Shown here: positions 1 to 7,239 of the stretch, one piece after another
Layout of the letters: each line of letters begins with the position of its first letter
Numbering within the stretch: the first letter of the stretch is position 1
Origin: Lachnospiraceae bacterium
GTDB lineage: Bacteria > Bacillota_A > Clostridia > Lachnospirales > Lachnospiraceae
Assembly: GCA_009774655.1 (NCBI GenBank)
Contig: VSOD01000013.1
Coordinates: forward strand, 1-22,578
Direction of reading: 5' to 3'
Length of the DNA: 22,578 nt
Notes under the pieces: generated by a model
What the model was told of the DNA's origin: nothing
Database searches by the model: none
What the model saw: only the letters and a program-made list of their open reading frames with translations
Program-made: the position numbers and the translations under genes

Positions 1-163
1 AACTGTTTGAAAAGGAACTGGCAACGATATAATAATAAATATGTGAATAATGCACAAGAAAACAGCTCCACTTTTTGCGCATTATGGAGAACCGGAAAAA
101 ATCAAAAAATCTTTCGCATTTAATGTTGACATTTTCATAGATAATGAAAATATGTAGGAAATA

Positions 164-192
164 TTGACAAACGCCCGAAAAAACAGTATACT
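164..192 (+). promoter_or_regulatory. Strong sigma-A promoter of the SRP RNA gene
   Basis: TTGACA at 164-169 and TATACT at 187-192 are separated by exactly 17 bases, close to the vegetative sigma factor consensus. The predicted start near 199-200 coincides with the first paired bases of the SRP RNA. A second TTGACA at 126-131 has no good -10 partner. A near-consensus promoter fits the constitutive high expression expected for SRP RNA. Confidence 0.85.
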
Positions 193-199
193 ATAAAAA

Positions 200-463
200 C
201 CGTGCAGCCGGGGCGTTAGCGGTGCCCTGTACCCACAATCCGCTCTAGTGGGGGTGATGCTTTATCGAGGGTGTACGCCTGTGTAGCTGCCCTTTATAAG
301 TGGCGTTGAAGTTTGGGTCTTACGCAATGGAAATCCATGAACCGTGTCAGGGTGGGAACACAGCAGCACTAAGTGGAATCTTTCATGTGCCGTAAGGGTG
401 CCTGGCGGAGTTAACTGTAAAGGTAACGTATATGGGTCAAATTCGACATAAAGCGCACGGTTT
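200..463 (+). ncRNA. ffs: Signal recognition particle RNA, large (Alu-containing) bacterial type
   Basis: This RNA is the scaffold of the signal recognition particle, which with Ffh targets nascent membrane and secreted proteins to FtsY and the Sec translocon. The 5' Alu-domain block GGTGCCCTGTACCC begins at 221. The S-domain core, which binds Ffh, contains GTGTCAGG followed by GGGAACACAGCAGCACTAAG around 344-372. The ends pair with each other: CCGTGC at 200-205 with GCACGG at 455-460, which defines the mature limits. A length of about 260 nt matches the long SRP RNA of Bacillus and Clostridia rather than the roughly 110-nt 4.5S form of E. coli. It has its own promoter and terminator. The exact 3' end is inferred from the pairing. 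Confidence 0.95.
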
Positions 464-485
464 TAACGTGCGCTTCATTATTTTA
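451..485 (+). terminator. Intrinsic terminator of ffs, overlapping the RNA 3' end
   Basis: A perfect 9-bp stem joins 451-459 (AAGCGCACG) with 467-475 (CGTGCGCTT) across a 7-base loop, followed by a T-rich tract. The left arm contains the bases that close the mature SRP RNA stem, so terminator folding and terminal stem folding compete for the same strand. Confidence 0.85.
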
Positions 486-502
486 CATTATTTTATACGC
501 TC

Positions 503-1783
503 TTACAGTTCTACCTTCCGCAGATAATATCCGAATTCTCCCGCCTTTGCAGTCCCGCCCGGGCATTCAAAAGCCTCGAAGCCGAACATCAAAGCAACCA
601 TCTTTTCCCGTTCATAGAAGACCCCCGGCACCCCCAGATAATAGTCCTGCTCCTTTCCCAGGATCACATAGCGATAATTATAGAATCCGTGCAAAAGGAA
701 GCTGTTGTTCACCAGATGCTGGTATTTCGCCTGCAATATGATAAAATCCTTCGGTTCCAGCTTCACATAGACACGCTCATCACCGTATGGGTGGATCTTC
801 TCATAGCTCTCCAGAATCTGTTCCCACTTGTCCTCCTTCAAACTGTATGCTTCCTGACGCTGCAGCTCCTCTGTCACGATCGCTGCCTGCCGTTCCCTTC
901 TGGCGGGCTCACTGTTTCGTGTGTTGTCAATAGGAATGATCTGCGGAAGCCGCCCCGGACTGCCTCCGCGCAGATTGTAAAATTTCGCTTCATTTCTCTG
1001 CTCCGATATCATCCCGGAGCTTCGTCGCGCCTTCTCCGGCATGTCTCCTGCGCTGTTTGTGGATCCATTCTGCATCTGCGCTGCATTCCGGAACAGATCG
1101 TCGTCTATTGTATTTTGAGCCTTATCTGGACCTGCATTTTCCGCTCTTGTAATATTTGAGTCCTGCTCCACGGATATATCGCTTAACTGCGCGTTCTCAC
1201 GTTCTGCGTTCTTCTGTGGGTTTTCGGACCATCTGCTTTCCGGCACATTCTCACGTTCTGCGTTCTTCTGCGGGTTTTCGCCCCAGCTGCTTTCCCGCGT
1301 GTTTTCACGTTCTGCGTTCTTCTGTGGATTTTCGGACCACCTGCTTTCCTGCTGCTCTCTGTCCCGGCTGTTCTCCGGCCCGTTTGTCTGCATACCCGGT
1401 TCCGTCTGTACGGCCGGGGAAGGCTGCTGCAGTCTTTCTTCTGTATTTACGCCGGCGCGGATCGTATGCTTCGGTGCGCCTTTGCCTTCCAGCAAATAGC
1501 CGCCCGGCAGCATGATCTGGACCTGCACCCCCGACGCTGCCGCTTTCAGGTTTTCTTCCCAGCTGCCGCCGCCCTCCTGCACCGAAATACCGTTGATCTC
1601 CTTCCAGTCATTTCCCTGATAAAGCCTGACCGGGAACCGCCCCTTGATATTGTACGGTATATTCTGCAGTTTCAGCTGAAACCGGCTCTCCTCCTCTCTG
1701 TTCTCCACTTTCAGGAAACCGGCGTTTCCGATTCTGCCGCCATCCTTGTACAGGCCCATATATATGATCTCTTTCTGGTACAT
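503..1783 (-). CDS. DUF6128-like protein with three internal 18-residue repeats
   Basis: A 426-residue protein of unknown function. The first ~110 residues form a compact region beginning MYQKEIIYMGLYKDGGR. The middle is hydrophilic and low in complexity, with three tandem copies of an 18-residue unit built around ENPQKNAEREN (DNA 1187-1348). The last ~120 residues, from about KWEQILESYEKIHPYGDERV to the end, form a conserved-looking domain rich in aromatics (YLGVPGVFYERE, GFEAFECPGG, FGYYLRKVEL) that I associate, from memory, with DUF6128 of Lachnospiraceae. There is no signal peptide or membrane segment. I chose ATG 1783 because GGGGGAGG lies just before it. The longer reading from TTG 1822 lacks a ribosome site, although the chosen SD-to-ATG spacing is short. 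The gene is a single-gene unit. The family name is moderately certain; its role is not known. Confidence 0.75.
   Translation of the reverse strand: MYQKEIIYMGLYKDGGRIGNAGFLKVENREEESRFQLKLQNIPYNIKGRFPVRLYQGNDWKEINGISVQEGGGSWEENLKAAASGVQVQIMLPGGYLLEGKGAPKHTIRAGVNTEERLQQPSPAVQTEPGMQTNGPENSRDREQQESRWSENPQKNAERENTRESSWGENPQKNAERENVPESRWSENPQKNAERENAQLSDISVEQDSNITRAENAGPDKAQNTIDDDLFRNAAQMQNGSTNSAGDMPEKARRSSGMISEQRNEAKFYNLRGGSPGRLPQIIPIDNTRNSEPARRERQAAIVTEELQRQEAYSLKEDKWEQILESYEKIHPYGDERVYVKLEPKDFIILQAKYQHLVNNSFLLHGFYNYRYVILGKEQDYYLGVPGVFYEREKMVALMFGFEAFECPGGTAKAGEFGYYLRKVEL
1187..1348 (-). repeat. Three 54-bp in-frame tandem repeats within the DUF6128-like gene
   Basis: Three direct copies of 54 bp encode ESRWSENPQKNAEREN-TR, ESSWGENPQKNAEREN-VP and ESRWSENPQKNAEREN-AQ. 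The copies differ by only a few substitutions, so the expansion is fairly recent. The encoded segment is hydrophilic and probably disordered, acting as a linker between the N- and C-terminal domains. There are no spacers, so this is not a CRISPR array. Confidence 0.9.
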
Positions 1784-1870
1784 GTCCTCCCCCTCTGCTC
1801 TTTGTTTTAACCGGTCCGTCAAAAAGCCGCTGTCTGCTACCGCAGAGCTTTTACAGACGGCTTAAGCAGC

Positions 1871-1907
1871 AACCGAAAACTGAAATTTGCCATATCGCTT
1901 ACTATAG
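1871..1907. repeat. Half copy (A) of a dispersed palindromic element
   Basis: These 37 bases match the right arm of the hairpin element at 21615-21717 at about 30 of 37 positions and end in the same ACTATAG terminus. No left arm is present nearby, so this is a truncated or decayed copy. It lies between the terminator of the CdaR-like gene and the start of the DUF6128-like gene. The rest of the 1823-1990 gap holds only that terminator. Confidence 0.6.
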
Positions 1908-1938
1908 TTCACTCTATTAGGTATATATGCACCGCGGA

Positions 1939-1973
1939 CAAAAAAAATGCCGGATGATAAGCCCATCCGGCAT
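1939..1973 (-). terminator. Terminator of the CdaR-like regulator gene
   Basis: A 10-bp perfect stem pairs 1947-1956 with 1964-1973 (ATGCCGGATG/CATCCGGCAT) around a 7-base loop. On the minus strand it is followed by a run of eight T. It lies 17 bases past the stop codon of the gene at 1991-3091. Confidence 0.9.
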
Positions 1974-1990
1974 AAATACAGCGAAATTCA

Positions 1991-3091
1991 TCAATAATCC
2001 AGAGAATCCAGATACTTCATATAATTGACCACCATCAAGGCGATCTTGAAAGTCAGCGCATCCTCAAAGGTACGAATATCCAGTCCCGTGCTCACTTCCA
2101 GCTTCTCGATCCGGTATACCAGCGTGTTCCGGTGTACAAAAAGCTGTCTGGACGTCTCTGATACGTTCAAATTGTTCTCGAAGAATTTGTTGATCGTCGT
2201 CAGCGTCTCTTCATCCAGTTCGCTCGGCACATTGGAGCCGAAGATCTCATCAATGAAGATACGGCACAGGTTGATCGGCAGCTGGTAGATCAGTCGTCCG
2301 ATTCCCAGTGTATTGTAAGCGCTCACCTTCTTCTCCGCGTAGAAGATCTTGCCCACATCCAGCGCCATCTTCGCCTCTTTGTAGGATTTGGAGACTTCTT
2401 TCAGTTCGCCTACGATAGTGCCGTAGGCAACCCGTACATTCATCATCGCCTCCATGTTCATCATGTCAACGATGGTGCTGGCAACCTGTTCCAGCCGCGT
2501 ATAGTCGTCTTCCGGCAGCAATTCCTTGATCAGAATAACATTGCTCTCATCCACCGCCGTAATATAATCGCCGACCTGCGTGGAGAACATCCCGTTCAAA
2601 AGCTCGGTAGCCGTGAAGTCCTTCTCCTTCTCTTTCTCCTTGTCCGTTTCGATCAGAAAGACCGCCCGGGGAACGGCCGCCTCTATATGCAGCTTCTTCG
2701 CCCTGTTATAAATGTCTACGAGAAGCATATTATCCAGCAGCAGGTTCTGGAAGAAATTATTGCGGTCGTATCTCTCCTTATAGGCTATGATCAGATGCTG
2801 GAGCTGGCTGACTGCGATCTTGCCCAGCATATAGGCTTCCTCGCTGCTCCCTTTGGCATCCAGAACGAAAAGCACCTCATCCTCGTCCAATACTTTCAGC
2901 AAATGGTGTAAACCGATCACCTGACTGTCTGCCGGAGAATTCACAAACCCTTCTATCAACGCCGGTGTTATCTCCTCGGCTTCAAAAGTAGTAGCCACTA
3001 CTTTACCTTCCAGATCCCAAACGCATAAATCCACCTTGGAAATTGTCTTTAGCTCTTCAATACTACTCCTAATCACCTGACTGGAAATCAT
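1991..3091 (-). CDS. CdaR/PucR-type transcriptional regulator
   Basis: A 366-residue DNA-binding regulator. The N-terminal ~130 residues (ISKVDLCVWDLEGKVVATTF and on) resemble a sugar-diacid-recognition type sensor. The middle region (VAYGTIVGELKEVSKSYKEA) is the GGDEF-like domain typical of CdaR proteins. The C-terminal ~60 residues carry the PucR-type helix-turn-helix (NVSETSRQLFVHRNTLVYRI, then LEVSTGLDIRTFEDALTFKIAL). Start: ATG 3091 is preceded by GAGAGG at 7 bases. The longer reading from 3163 begins upstream of the likely transcription start, so I rejected it. It is the downstream neighbour of the sugar ATPase ugpC but is separated from it by a terminator and has its own promoter. By family it probably responds to a sugar-derived metabolite. 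The ligand and targets are not visible, and control of ugpC is an inference from adjacency. Confidence 0.88.
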   Translation of the reverse strand: MISSQVIRSSIEELKTISKVDLCVWDLEGKVVATTFEAEEITPALIEGFVNSPADSQVIGLHHLLKVLDEDEVLFVLDAKGSSEEAYMLGKIAVSQLQHLIIAYKERYDRNNFFQNLLLDNMLLVDIYNRAKKLHIEAAVPRAVFLIETDKEKEKEKDFTATELLNGMFSTQVGDYITAVDESNVILIKELLPEDDYTRLEQVASTIVDMMNMEAMMNVRVAYGTIVGELKEVSKSYKEAKMALDVGKIFYAEKKVSAYNTLGIGRLIYQLPINLCRIFIDEIFGSNVPSELDEETLTTINKFFENNLNVSETSRQLFVHRNTLVYRIEKLEVSTGLDIRTFEDALTFKIALMVVNYMKYLDSLDY

Positions 3092-3133
3092 TCCGCAACC
3101 TCTCTTCCTGTTTATTTTTAAGTCCGTGTTGTT

Positions 3134-3142
3134 ATTATAGCA
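3134..3142 (-). promoter_or_regulatory. Extended -10 promoter of the CdaR-like gene
   Basis: On the minus strand TGCTATAAT is a perfect extended -10 element (TATAAT at 3139 to 3134). No good -35 is present, which an extended -10 can tolerate. The predicted start near 3127 gives a leader of about 36 nt to ATG 3091. Confidence 0.6.
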
Positions 3143-3187
3143 TATCCGGCCTGCAACAGGCACCCTCTAATTTTTTTCTATGAGAGA

Positions 3188-3215
3188 ACAATAAAGGGGA
3201 TGCCTAAGCATCCCC
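3188..3215 (-). terminator. Terminator of ugpC
   Basis: An 8-bp perfect stem, GGGGATGC/GCATCCCC (3196-3203 with 3208-3215), has a 4-base loop and is followed on the minus strand by TTTATTGTT. It lies 15 bases past the ugpC stop codon and separates ugpC from the regulator gene. Confidence 0.85.
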
Positions 3216-3230
3216 TCATGATTATCTTGA

Positions 3231-4340
3231 TTAGTTGGTAATTGTCTGCTCTGTCTCTTTGTCGAATACGTGAATCTTCTCAACATCGAAAGCAAACTTA
3301 ACTGTATCACCAGGTCTTGCTGTTGTACGGGAATCTACTCTTGCTGTGATCGGGAACTCAGCCAGATCAAAGTATAAGTAAACTTCTGCACCGAGCAGCT
3401 CGTAAACCTTGATCGTGGACTCGAATACGCAAGGAGCGGATGATACAAATGCCTCGGAATCATATACGTCCTCAGGACGGATACCGAATGTAACAGTCTT
3501 TCCGTTGTAACCGCCGTCGATCAGCTTCTTGGACTTGGCAGCCGGTAACGGAATGCTCTTGCCTGCGATCTTAAGGCTTGCAACATCACCCTTGATCTCA
3601 ACAACTGCATCCATAAAGTTCATCTGCGGTGATCCCATGAATCCTGCTACGAACAGGTTCTGAGGCTTCTGATACAGGTTCTGAGGTGTATCTACCTGCT
3701 GAACAACACCGTCCTTCATAACGACGATTCTTGTACCAAGTGTCATAGCCTCTGTCTGGTCATGTGTTACGTAGATGATCGTGGTGCCCAGTCTCTGGTG
3801 CAGTTTGGAAATCTCAACACGCATCTGTACACGCAGCTTCGCATCCAAGTTGGAAAGCGGCTCATCCATAAGGAATACCTTAGGATTACGAACGATAGCA
3901 CGGCCCATGGCAACACGCTGTCTCTGACCACCGGACAGAGCCTTCGGCTTACGATCAAGCAGAGCTGTCAGGTCAAGGATCTTAGCAGCTTCTTTAACCA
4001 TCTTGTCGATCTCGTCCTTCGGAACTTTTCTTAACTTAAGACCGAATGCCATGTTGTCATATACTGACATATGAGGATACAGAGCGTAGTTCTGGAATAC
4101 CATCGCGATATCTCTGTCCTTAGGCTCTACGTCGTTCACAACTCTGTCACCGATCTTTAGCTCACCGGAAGAGATGTCTTCCAGACCCGCGATCATACGA
4201 AGTGTGGTGGACTTACCACAACCTGACGGTCCTACGAAAATGATGAATTCCTGATCTGCGATTTCAAGATTGAAGTCTTTTACTGCCTCAAAGCCGTTCG
4301 GATATACTTTGCAGACATTCTTTAAAGATAAACTTGCCAT
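3231..4340 (-). CDS. ugpC: Sugar ABC importer ATP-binding protein (UgpC/MsmK type)
   Basis: A 369-residue ATPase that energises carbohydrate uptake (CUT1-type) ABC importers from the cytoplasmic face. Walker A GPSGCGKST at residues 37-45, Q-loop Q83, signature LSGGQRQR at 135-142, Walker B VFLMDEP at 155-161 and H-loop H193 are all intact. The C-terminal third (from about residue 240) is the MalK-like regulatory/OB domain (GIRPEDVYDS, VYELLGAEVYLYFDL). AGGAGG lies 6 bases before ATG. No permease or sugar-binding protein is adjacent, so it is an orphan ATPase. In Firmicutes such MsmK/UgpC proteins commonly serve several importers encoded elsewhere; applying that here is inference. It has its own promoter with a dyad near the start site, and its own terminator. 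The substrate cannot be read from the sequence. Confidence 0.95.
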   Translation of the reverse strand: MASLSLKNVCKVYPNGFEAVKDFNLEIADQEFIIFVGPSGCGKSTTLRMIAGLEDISSGELKIGDRVVNDVEPKDRDIAMVFQNYALYPHMSVYDNMAFGLKLRKVPKDEIDKMVKEAAKILDLTALLDRKPKALSGGQRQRVAMGRAIVRNPKVFLMDEPLSNLDAKLRVQMRVEISKLHQRLGTTIIYVTHDQTEAMTLGTRIVVMKDGVVQQVDTPQNLYQKPQNLFVAGFMGSPQMNFMDAVVEIKGDVASLKIAGKSIPLPAAKSKKLIDGGYNGKTVTFGIRPEDVYDSEAFVSSAPCVFESTIKVYELLGAEVYLYFDLAEFPITARVDSRTTARPGDTVKFAFDVEKIHVFDKETEQTITN

Positions 4341-4381
4341 GATTGCCTCCTGTTTTTTATAAATTTGATTTACGGAACTGT

Positions 4382-4435
4382 GTCAGTCTTAACTGACTCT
4401 GAACATAGTATAGCTGACTTTTTTTTTCTTTGCTA
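4382..4435 (-). promoter_or_regulatory. ugpC promoter with a dyad operator candidate
   Basis: On the minus strand TATACT (4412 to 4407) is a good -10 element, with a weak -35 (TAGCAA, 4435 to 4430) 17 bases upstream across an A-rich spacer. Just downstream of the predicted start (near 4400) is a hyphenated dyad, GTCAGT-4-ACTGAC (4382-4387 and 4392-4397), with a further half-site GCTGAC at 4413-4418. A protein bound there would block initiation or escape. The regulator is unknown; the neighbouring CdaR-like protein is one candidate. Confidence 0.5.
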
Positions 4436-4579
4436 TGCCATTGTTTCACAAAAATTTCAGTTTACATTGTAGAATTTGCTTACATAATGCAGGCCATTTC
4501 ACACCATCTGACAAGTTGACTAAGAATCCCGTTTTTTCCTATGCACATCTTACAAAAATAAATTAATATCTTGACATAA

Positions 4580-4602
4580 GCCGGAATCCGGATACCTCCG
4601 GC
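4580..4602 (-). terminator. Probable terminator hairpin of csoR-copA
   Basis: GCCGGA (4580-4585) pairs with TCCGGC (4597-4602) about 30 bases beyond the copA stop, with a nested CCGG. The U-rich stretch (ATTTATTTTTG) lies about 20 bases further on, so this is a weak terminator. The remainder of 4436-4631 shows no supported gene. Confidence 0.4.
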
Positions 4603-4631
4603 ACCGTGAAATACGCTCTTATCTTCGGGCC

Positions 4632-4844
4632 TCAGACCACCTTGTAGCCTGCCTCTGTCACCGCATCGACCAGCGCCTGCTCTTCTGTGCCGGGCGTCAA
4701 AGACACGGTCGCCGTCTTGTCTTCCAGGCTCACTTCCACCTGTGTCACACCGGCAACGCCCTCCAGCGCTTTCTTCACATGGGCCTGACAGTGCGCGCAC
4801 ATCATCCCCTCAATATTCAGTGTCTTAACCATTGTTTCCGCCAT
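4632..4844 (-). CDS. Possible free CopZ-like copper chaperone from an internal copA start
   Basis: Within copA, in frame, AAGGAGG (4859 to 4853) stands 8 bases before ATG 4844, the best ribosome site in the operon. Initiation there would give a 70-residue protein starting MAETMVKTLNIEG that is a complete HMA domain: GMMCAHC metal motif, then alternating helices and strands ending EAGYKVV. Free CopZ chaperones are about 68-70 residues, so the size fits a stand-alone copper carrier delivering Cu(I) to CopA or CsoR. The upstream linker residues HHKEENK are exactly the codons that form this ribosome site. No frameshift or stop separates it from copA, so both a fused and a free form are predicted. 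Use of the start is inferred from sequence only. Confidence 0.55.
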   Translation of the reverse strand: MAETMVKTLNIEGMMCAHCQAHVKKALEGVAGVTQVEVSLEDKTATVSLTPGTEEQALVDAVTEAGYKVV

Positions 4845-7196
4845 CTTGTTTTCCTCCTTATGATGATCTTCTATCTCCTTGAAGCCGGTTATGAATTCCG
4901 GCATCGGAACCATTTCTTTCTTCCTGTCGTGCCGATCGGAATTGATTGTAAAAAGGTTCAGCCGCAGCGCATTGGTCACCACGCAGAAGCTGGACAGGCT
5001 CATGGCCGCCGCCGCAAACATGGGATTCAGGCTTATGCCCAGGAAGGGCACAAGGATTCCCGCCGCCAGCGGAATGCCGATACAGTTATAGAAAAAGGCC
5101 CAGAACAGATTCTCATGAATATTCTTAAGCACCTGTCTGGAAAGGCGGATCGCCGCCGGTACATCCGTAAGTCTCGACTTCATCAGCACCACTTCCGCCG
5201 CCTCCAGCGCCACATCCGCGCCCGCGCCGATGGCGATGCCCACGTCGGCTCTCGTGAGGGCCGGCGCATCGTTGATGCCGTCACCGACCATGGCCACCCG
5301 GCCCGACGCAGACAGCTGCCTGATCACCGACTCTTTGTCGCCGGGAAGTACATCCGCCACCACCGCATCCAGACCTACCTGCCTGCCGATGGCCCGCGCC
5401 GTCCGTCTGTTATCTCCGGTCAGCATCACTACCTGAATGCCCATATTCCGCAGTTCGCCGATGGCCTGTGCACTGTCCTGCTTCACCACATCCGCCACGG
5501 CGATCATGCCAAGCATCCGCCCGTCCGCGGCGAAGTAGAGCGGCGTCTTGCCTTCTTCCGCCATCCGTTCTCCGGCCAGCCGCAGGGGTTCCGTCAGCAG
5601 CCTGCGTTCCGCGAACAGGGCGCCGCTGCCGCCCGCTGCCAAAGCACCGTCCACAGTACCTTCCACACCCCAGCCCGGCAGTGCACGGAAACTGCCTGCC
5701 GGCTCCACCGACAGCCGCTCCTCCCCGGCGCGCTCACAGACCGCTTTCGCCAGCGGATGTTCGCTCCTGCTCTCCAGCGCCGCCGCAACACGCAGCAGTT
5801 CCTCCTCAGAAACACCCGCCGCAGGGTAAAGATCCGCTACCCTGGGCTTTCCTTCCGTCACCGTTCCGGTCTTATCCAATACGACAAAATCCATCCTGCC
5901 GGCAAGCTCCAGCGCTGTCGCATTTTTAAAGAGAATCCCCTGTCTTGCGCCCATGCCGTTGCCTACCATGATCGCTACCGGCGTAGCCAGCCCCAGCGAA
6001 CAGGGACAGCTGATCACCAGCACGCTGATGGCATAGGAGAGCGCCTTCCCCGCACCGGCTCCCGCCGCAAGCCATATAACGCCCGTTATTAATGCTAATA
6101 CGATTACCACCGGTACAAAAACACCCGATACTTTATCCGCAATCTGCGCGATTGGCGCCTTGGTCGCTACCGCATTCTCTACCATATCTATGATCTGCTG
6201 CAGCGTGGTATCTTTTCCCACCCGCAGCGCCCTGCAGGTCAACGCGCCGTTCCGGTTGATGGTCGCCGCACTGACACGGTCGCCAACATGCTTGTCAACA
6301 GGCAGGCTCTCTCCCGTCAGCGCCGACTCATCCACCGCGCTCTCACCTTCCAGCACTTCTCCGTCTACCGGTATGCTCTCCCCGGGCTTCACCAGAAAGA
6401 TATCCCCTTCCTGTACTTCCTGCGCCGGAATCGTCGTCTCCACGCCGTCCCGGATCACGTGCGCCGTCTTGGGCGCCAGATCCATCAGACTCTTGATGGC
6501 ATTGGTCGTCTTCCCCTTGCTGTAAGCCTCCAGCATCTTGCCTACCGTGATCAGCGTCAAGATCATGGCCGCAGATTCAAAATACATGTCGTGAAGACAA
6601 TGGACTGCCATCTCCACATTCCCCTCGCCCATGGCGGTGCCCATCCGAAACATAACAGCTGTACTGTATACAAACGCCGCGCCGCTTCCGAGCGCCACGA
6701 GCGTATCCATATTCGGCGCCCTGTGCAGCAGACTCTGGAAGCCGCTGATAAAGAAACGCTGGTTGATCACCATTACAAAGCCGGTCAATAACAGCTGATA
6801 TAGCGCTATCGCCCACGGATTGCCGGCAAAAGACTCCGGCAGATACCAGCCCCACATAAGCGCCCCCATCGACACATACATAAGAGGCAGGAGCAGACAG
6901 ACAGAAGCGATCAGCCTGCGCCGGATCCTGGGCGTCTCCTTATCCTCCAGCGCCCCCTCTCTGTTATCCGTCCCCGCCGCCTGCTGCCCTGCAGCATCCG
7001 CCCCGTAGCCTGCGGCTTCCACCGCCGCGCATATCGCCTGCGGCGTGGCCGGTGTATCATACTCCACCGTCATAGTATTCATCAGCAGGCTCACGCTTAC
7101 CTTATCGACACCCGCCACACCTGCTGCCGCCTTCTCCACATGCGCGCTGCAGGCTGCACAGGTCATACCCGTTATCTGAAATTTTTCACTTTTCAA
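4632..7196 (-). CDS. copA: Copper-exporting P1B-type ATPase with N- and C-terminal HMA domains
   Basis: An 854-residue membrane pump that exports Cu(I) using ATP. An N-terminal HMA domain has GMTCAAC (C13, C16). TGES at 294-297 (actuator), the membrane metal site CPC at 397-399, the phosphorylation site DKTGT at 441-445, the HP dipeptide at 480-481 and GDGIND at 638-643 are all intact. YN at 703-704 and MSLSS at 732-736 complete the Cu(I)-type signature, which separates it from Zn/Cd pumps. CPC is followed by Ser rather than the more usual Ala. After the last membrane helices comes a charged linker and a second HMA domain with GMMCAHC (C800, C803). The start is TTG 7196, preceded by a GGTGG-type site. 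It lies 43 bases after csoR and is surely co-transcribed with it, under copper control. An internal start makes a second product likely (separate entry). Confidence 0.96.
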   Translation of the reverse strand: MKSEKFQITGMTCAACSAHVEKAAAGVAGVDKVSVSLLMNTMTVEYDTPATPQAICAAVEAAGYGADAAGQQAAGTDNREGALEDKETPRIRRRLIASVCLLLPLMYVSMGALMWGWYLPESFAGNPWAIALYQLLLTGFVMVINQRFFISGFQSLLHRAPNMDTLVALGSGAAFVYSTAVMFRMGTAMGEGNVEMAVHCLHDMYFESAAMILTLITVGKMLEAYSKGKTTNAIKSLMDLAPKTAHVIRDGVETTIPAQEVQEGDIFLVKPGESIPVDGEVLEGESAVDESALTGESLPVDKHVGDRVSAATINRNGALTCRALRVGKDTTLQQIIDMVENAVATKAPIAQIADKVSGVFVPVVIVLALITGVIWLAAGAGAGKALSYAISVLVISCPCSLGLATPVAIMVGNGMGARQGILFKNATALELAGRMDFVVLDKTGTVTEGKPRVADLYPAAGVSEEELLRVAAALESRSEHPLAKAVCERAGEERLSVEPAGSFRALPGWGVEGTVDGALAAGGSGALFAERRLLTEPLRLAGERMAEEGKTPLYFAADGRMLGMIAVADVVKQDSAQAIGELRNMGIQVVMLTGDNRRTARAIGRQVGLDAVVADVLPGDKESVIRQLSASGRVAMVGDGINDAPALTRADVGIAIGAGADVALEAAEVVLMKSRLTDVPAAIRLSRQVLKNIHENLFWAFFYNCIGIPLAAGILVPFLGISLNPMFAAAAMSLSSFCVVTNALRLNLFTINSDRHDRKKEMVPMPEFITGFKEIEDHHKEENKMAETMVKTLNIEGMMCAHCQAHVKKALEGVAGVTQVEVSLEDKTATVSLTPGTEEQALVDAVTEAGYKVV

Positions 7197-7239
7197 CAGT
7201 CCACCCCCGTTATCTCATTCCCGATCGTTGTATTATCGT

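Noticed and set aside
126..156. Second promoter upstream of ffs (TTGACA at 126-131)
   Set aside because: No acceptable -10 element lies 16-18 bases downstream.
1187..1348. Regular 54-bp repeats as a possible CRISPR array
   Set aside because: The units are contiguous without unique spacers and encode an in-frame 18-residue repeat.
3092..3163. N-terminal extension of the CdaR-like regulator (MPVAGRICYNNN)
   Set aside because: It starts upstream of the extended -10 element; ATG 3091 has a good ribosome site and the family-like N-terminus.
4480..4800. Minus-strand open frame overlapping the 3' end of copA
   Set aside because: It is in another frame of copA, rich in Arg and Gly, and has no ribosome site; the copA frame with its HMA motif is clearly the real one.
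4779..6092. Long plus-strand open frame (437 codons) opposite copA
   Set aside because: It is antisense to the well-supported copA frame, its translation is rich in Arg, His and Pro as expected of a shadow frame in GC-rich coding DNA, and no ribosome site or known motif supports it.
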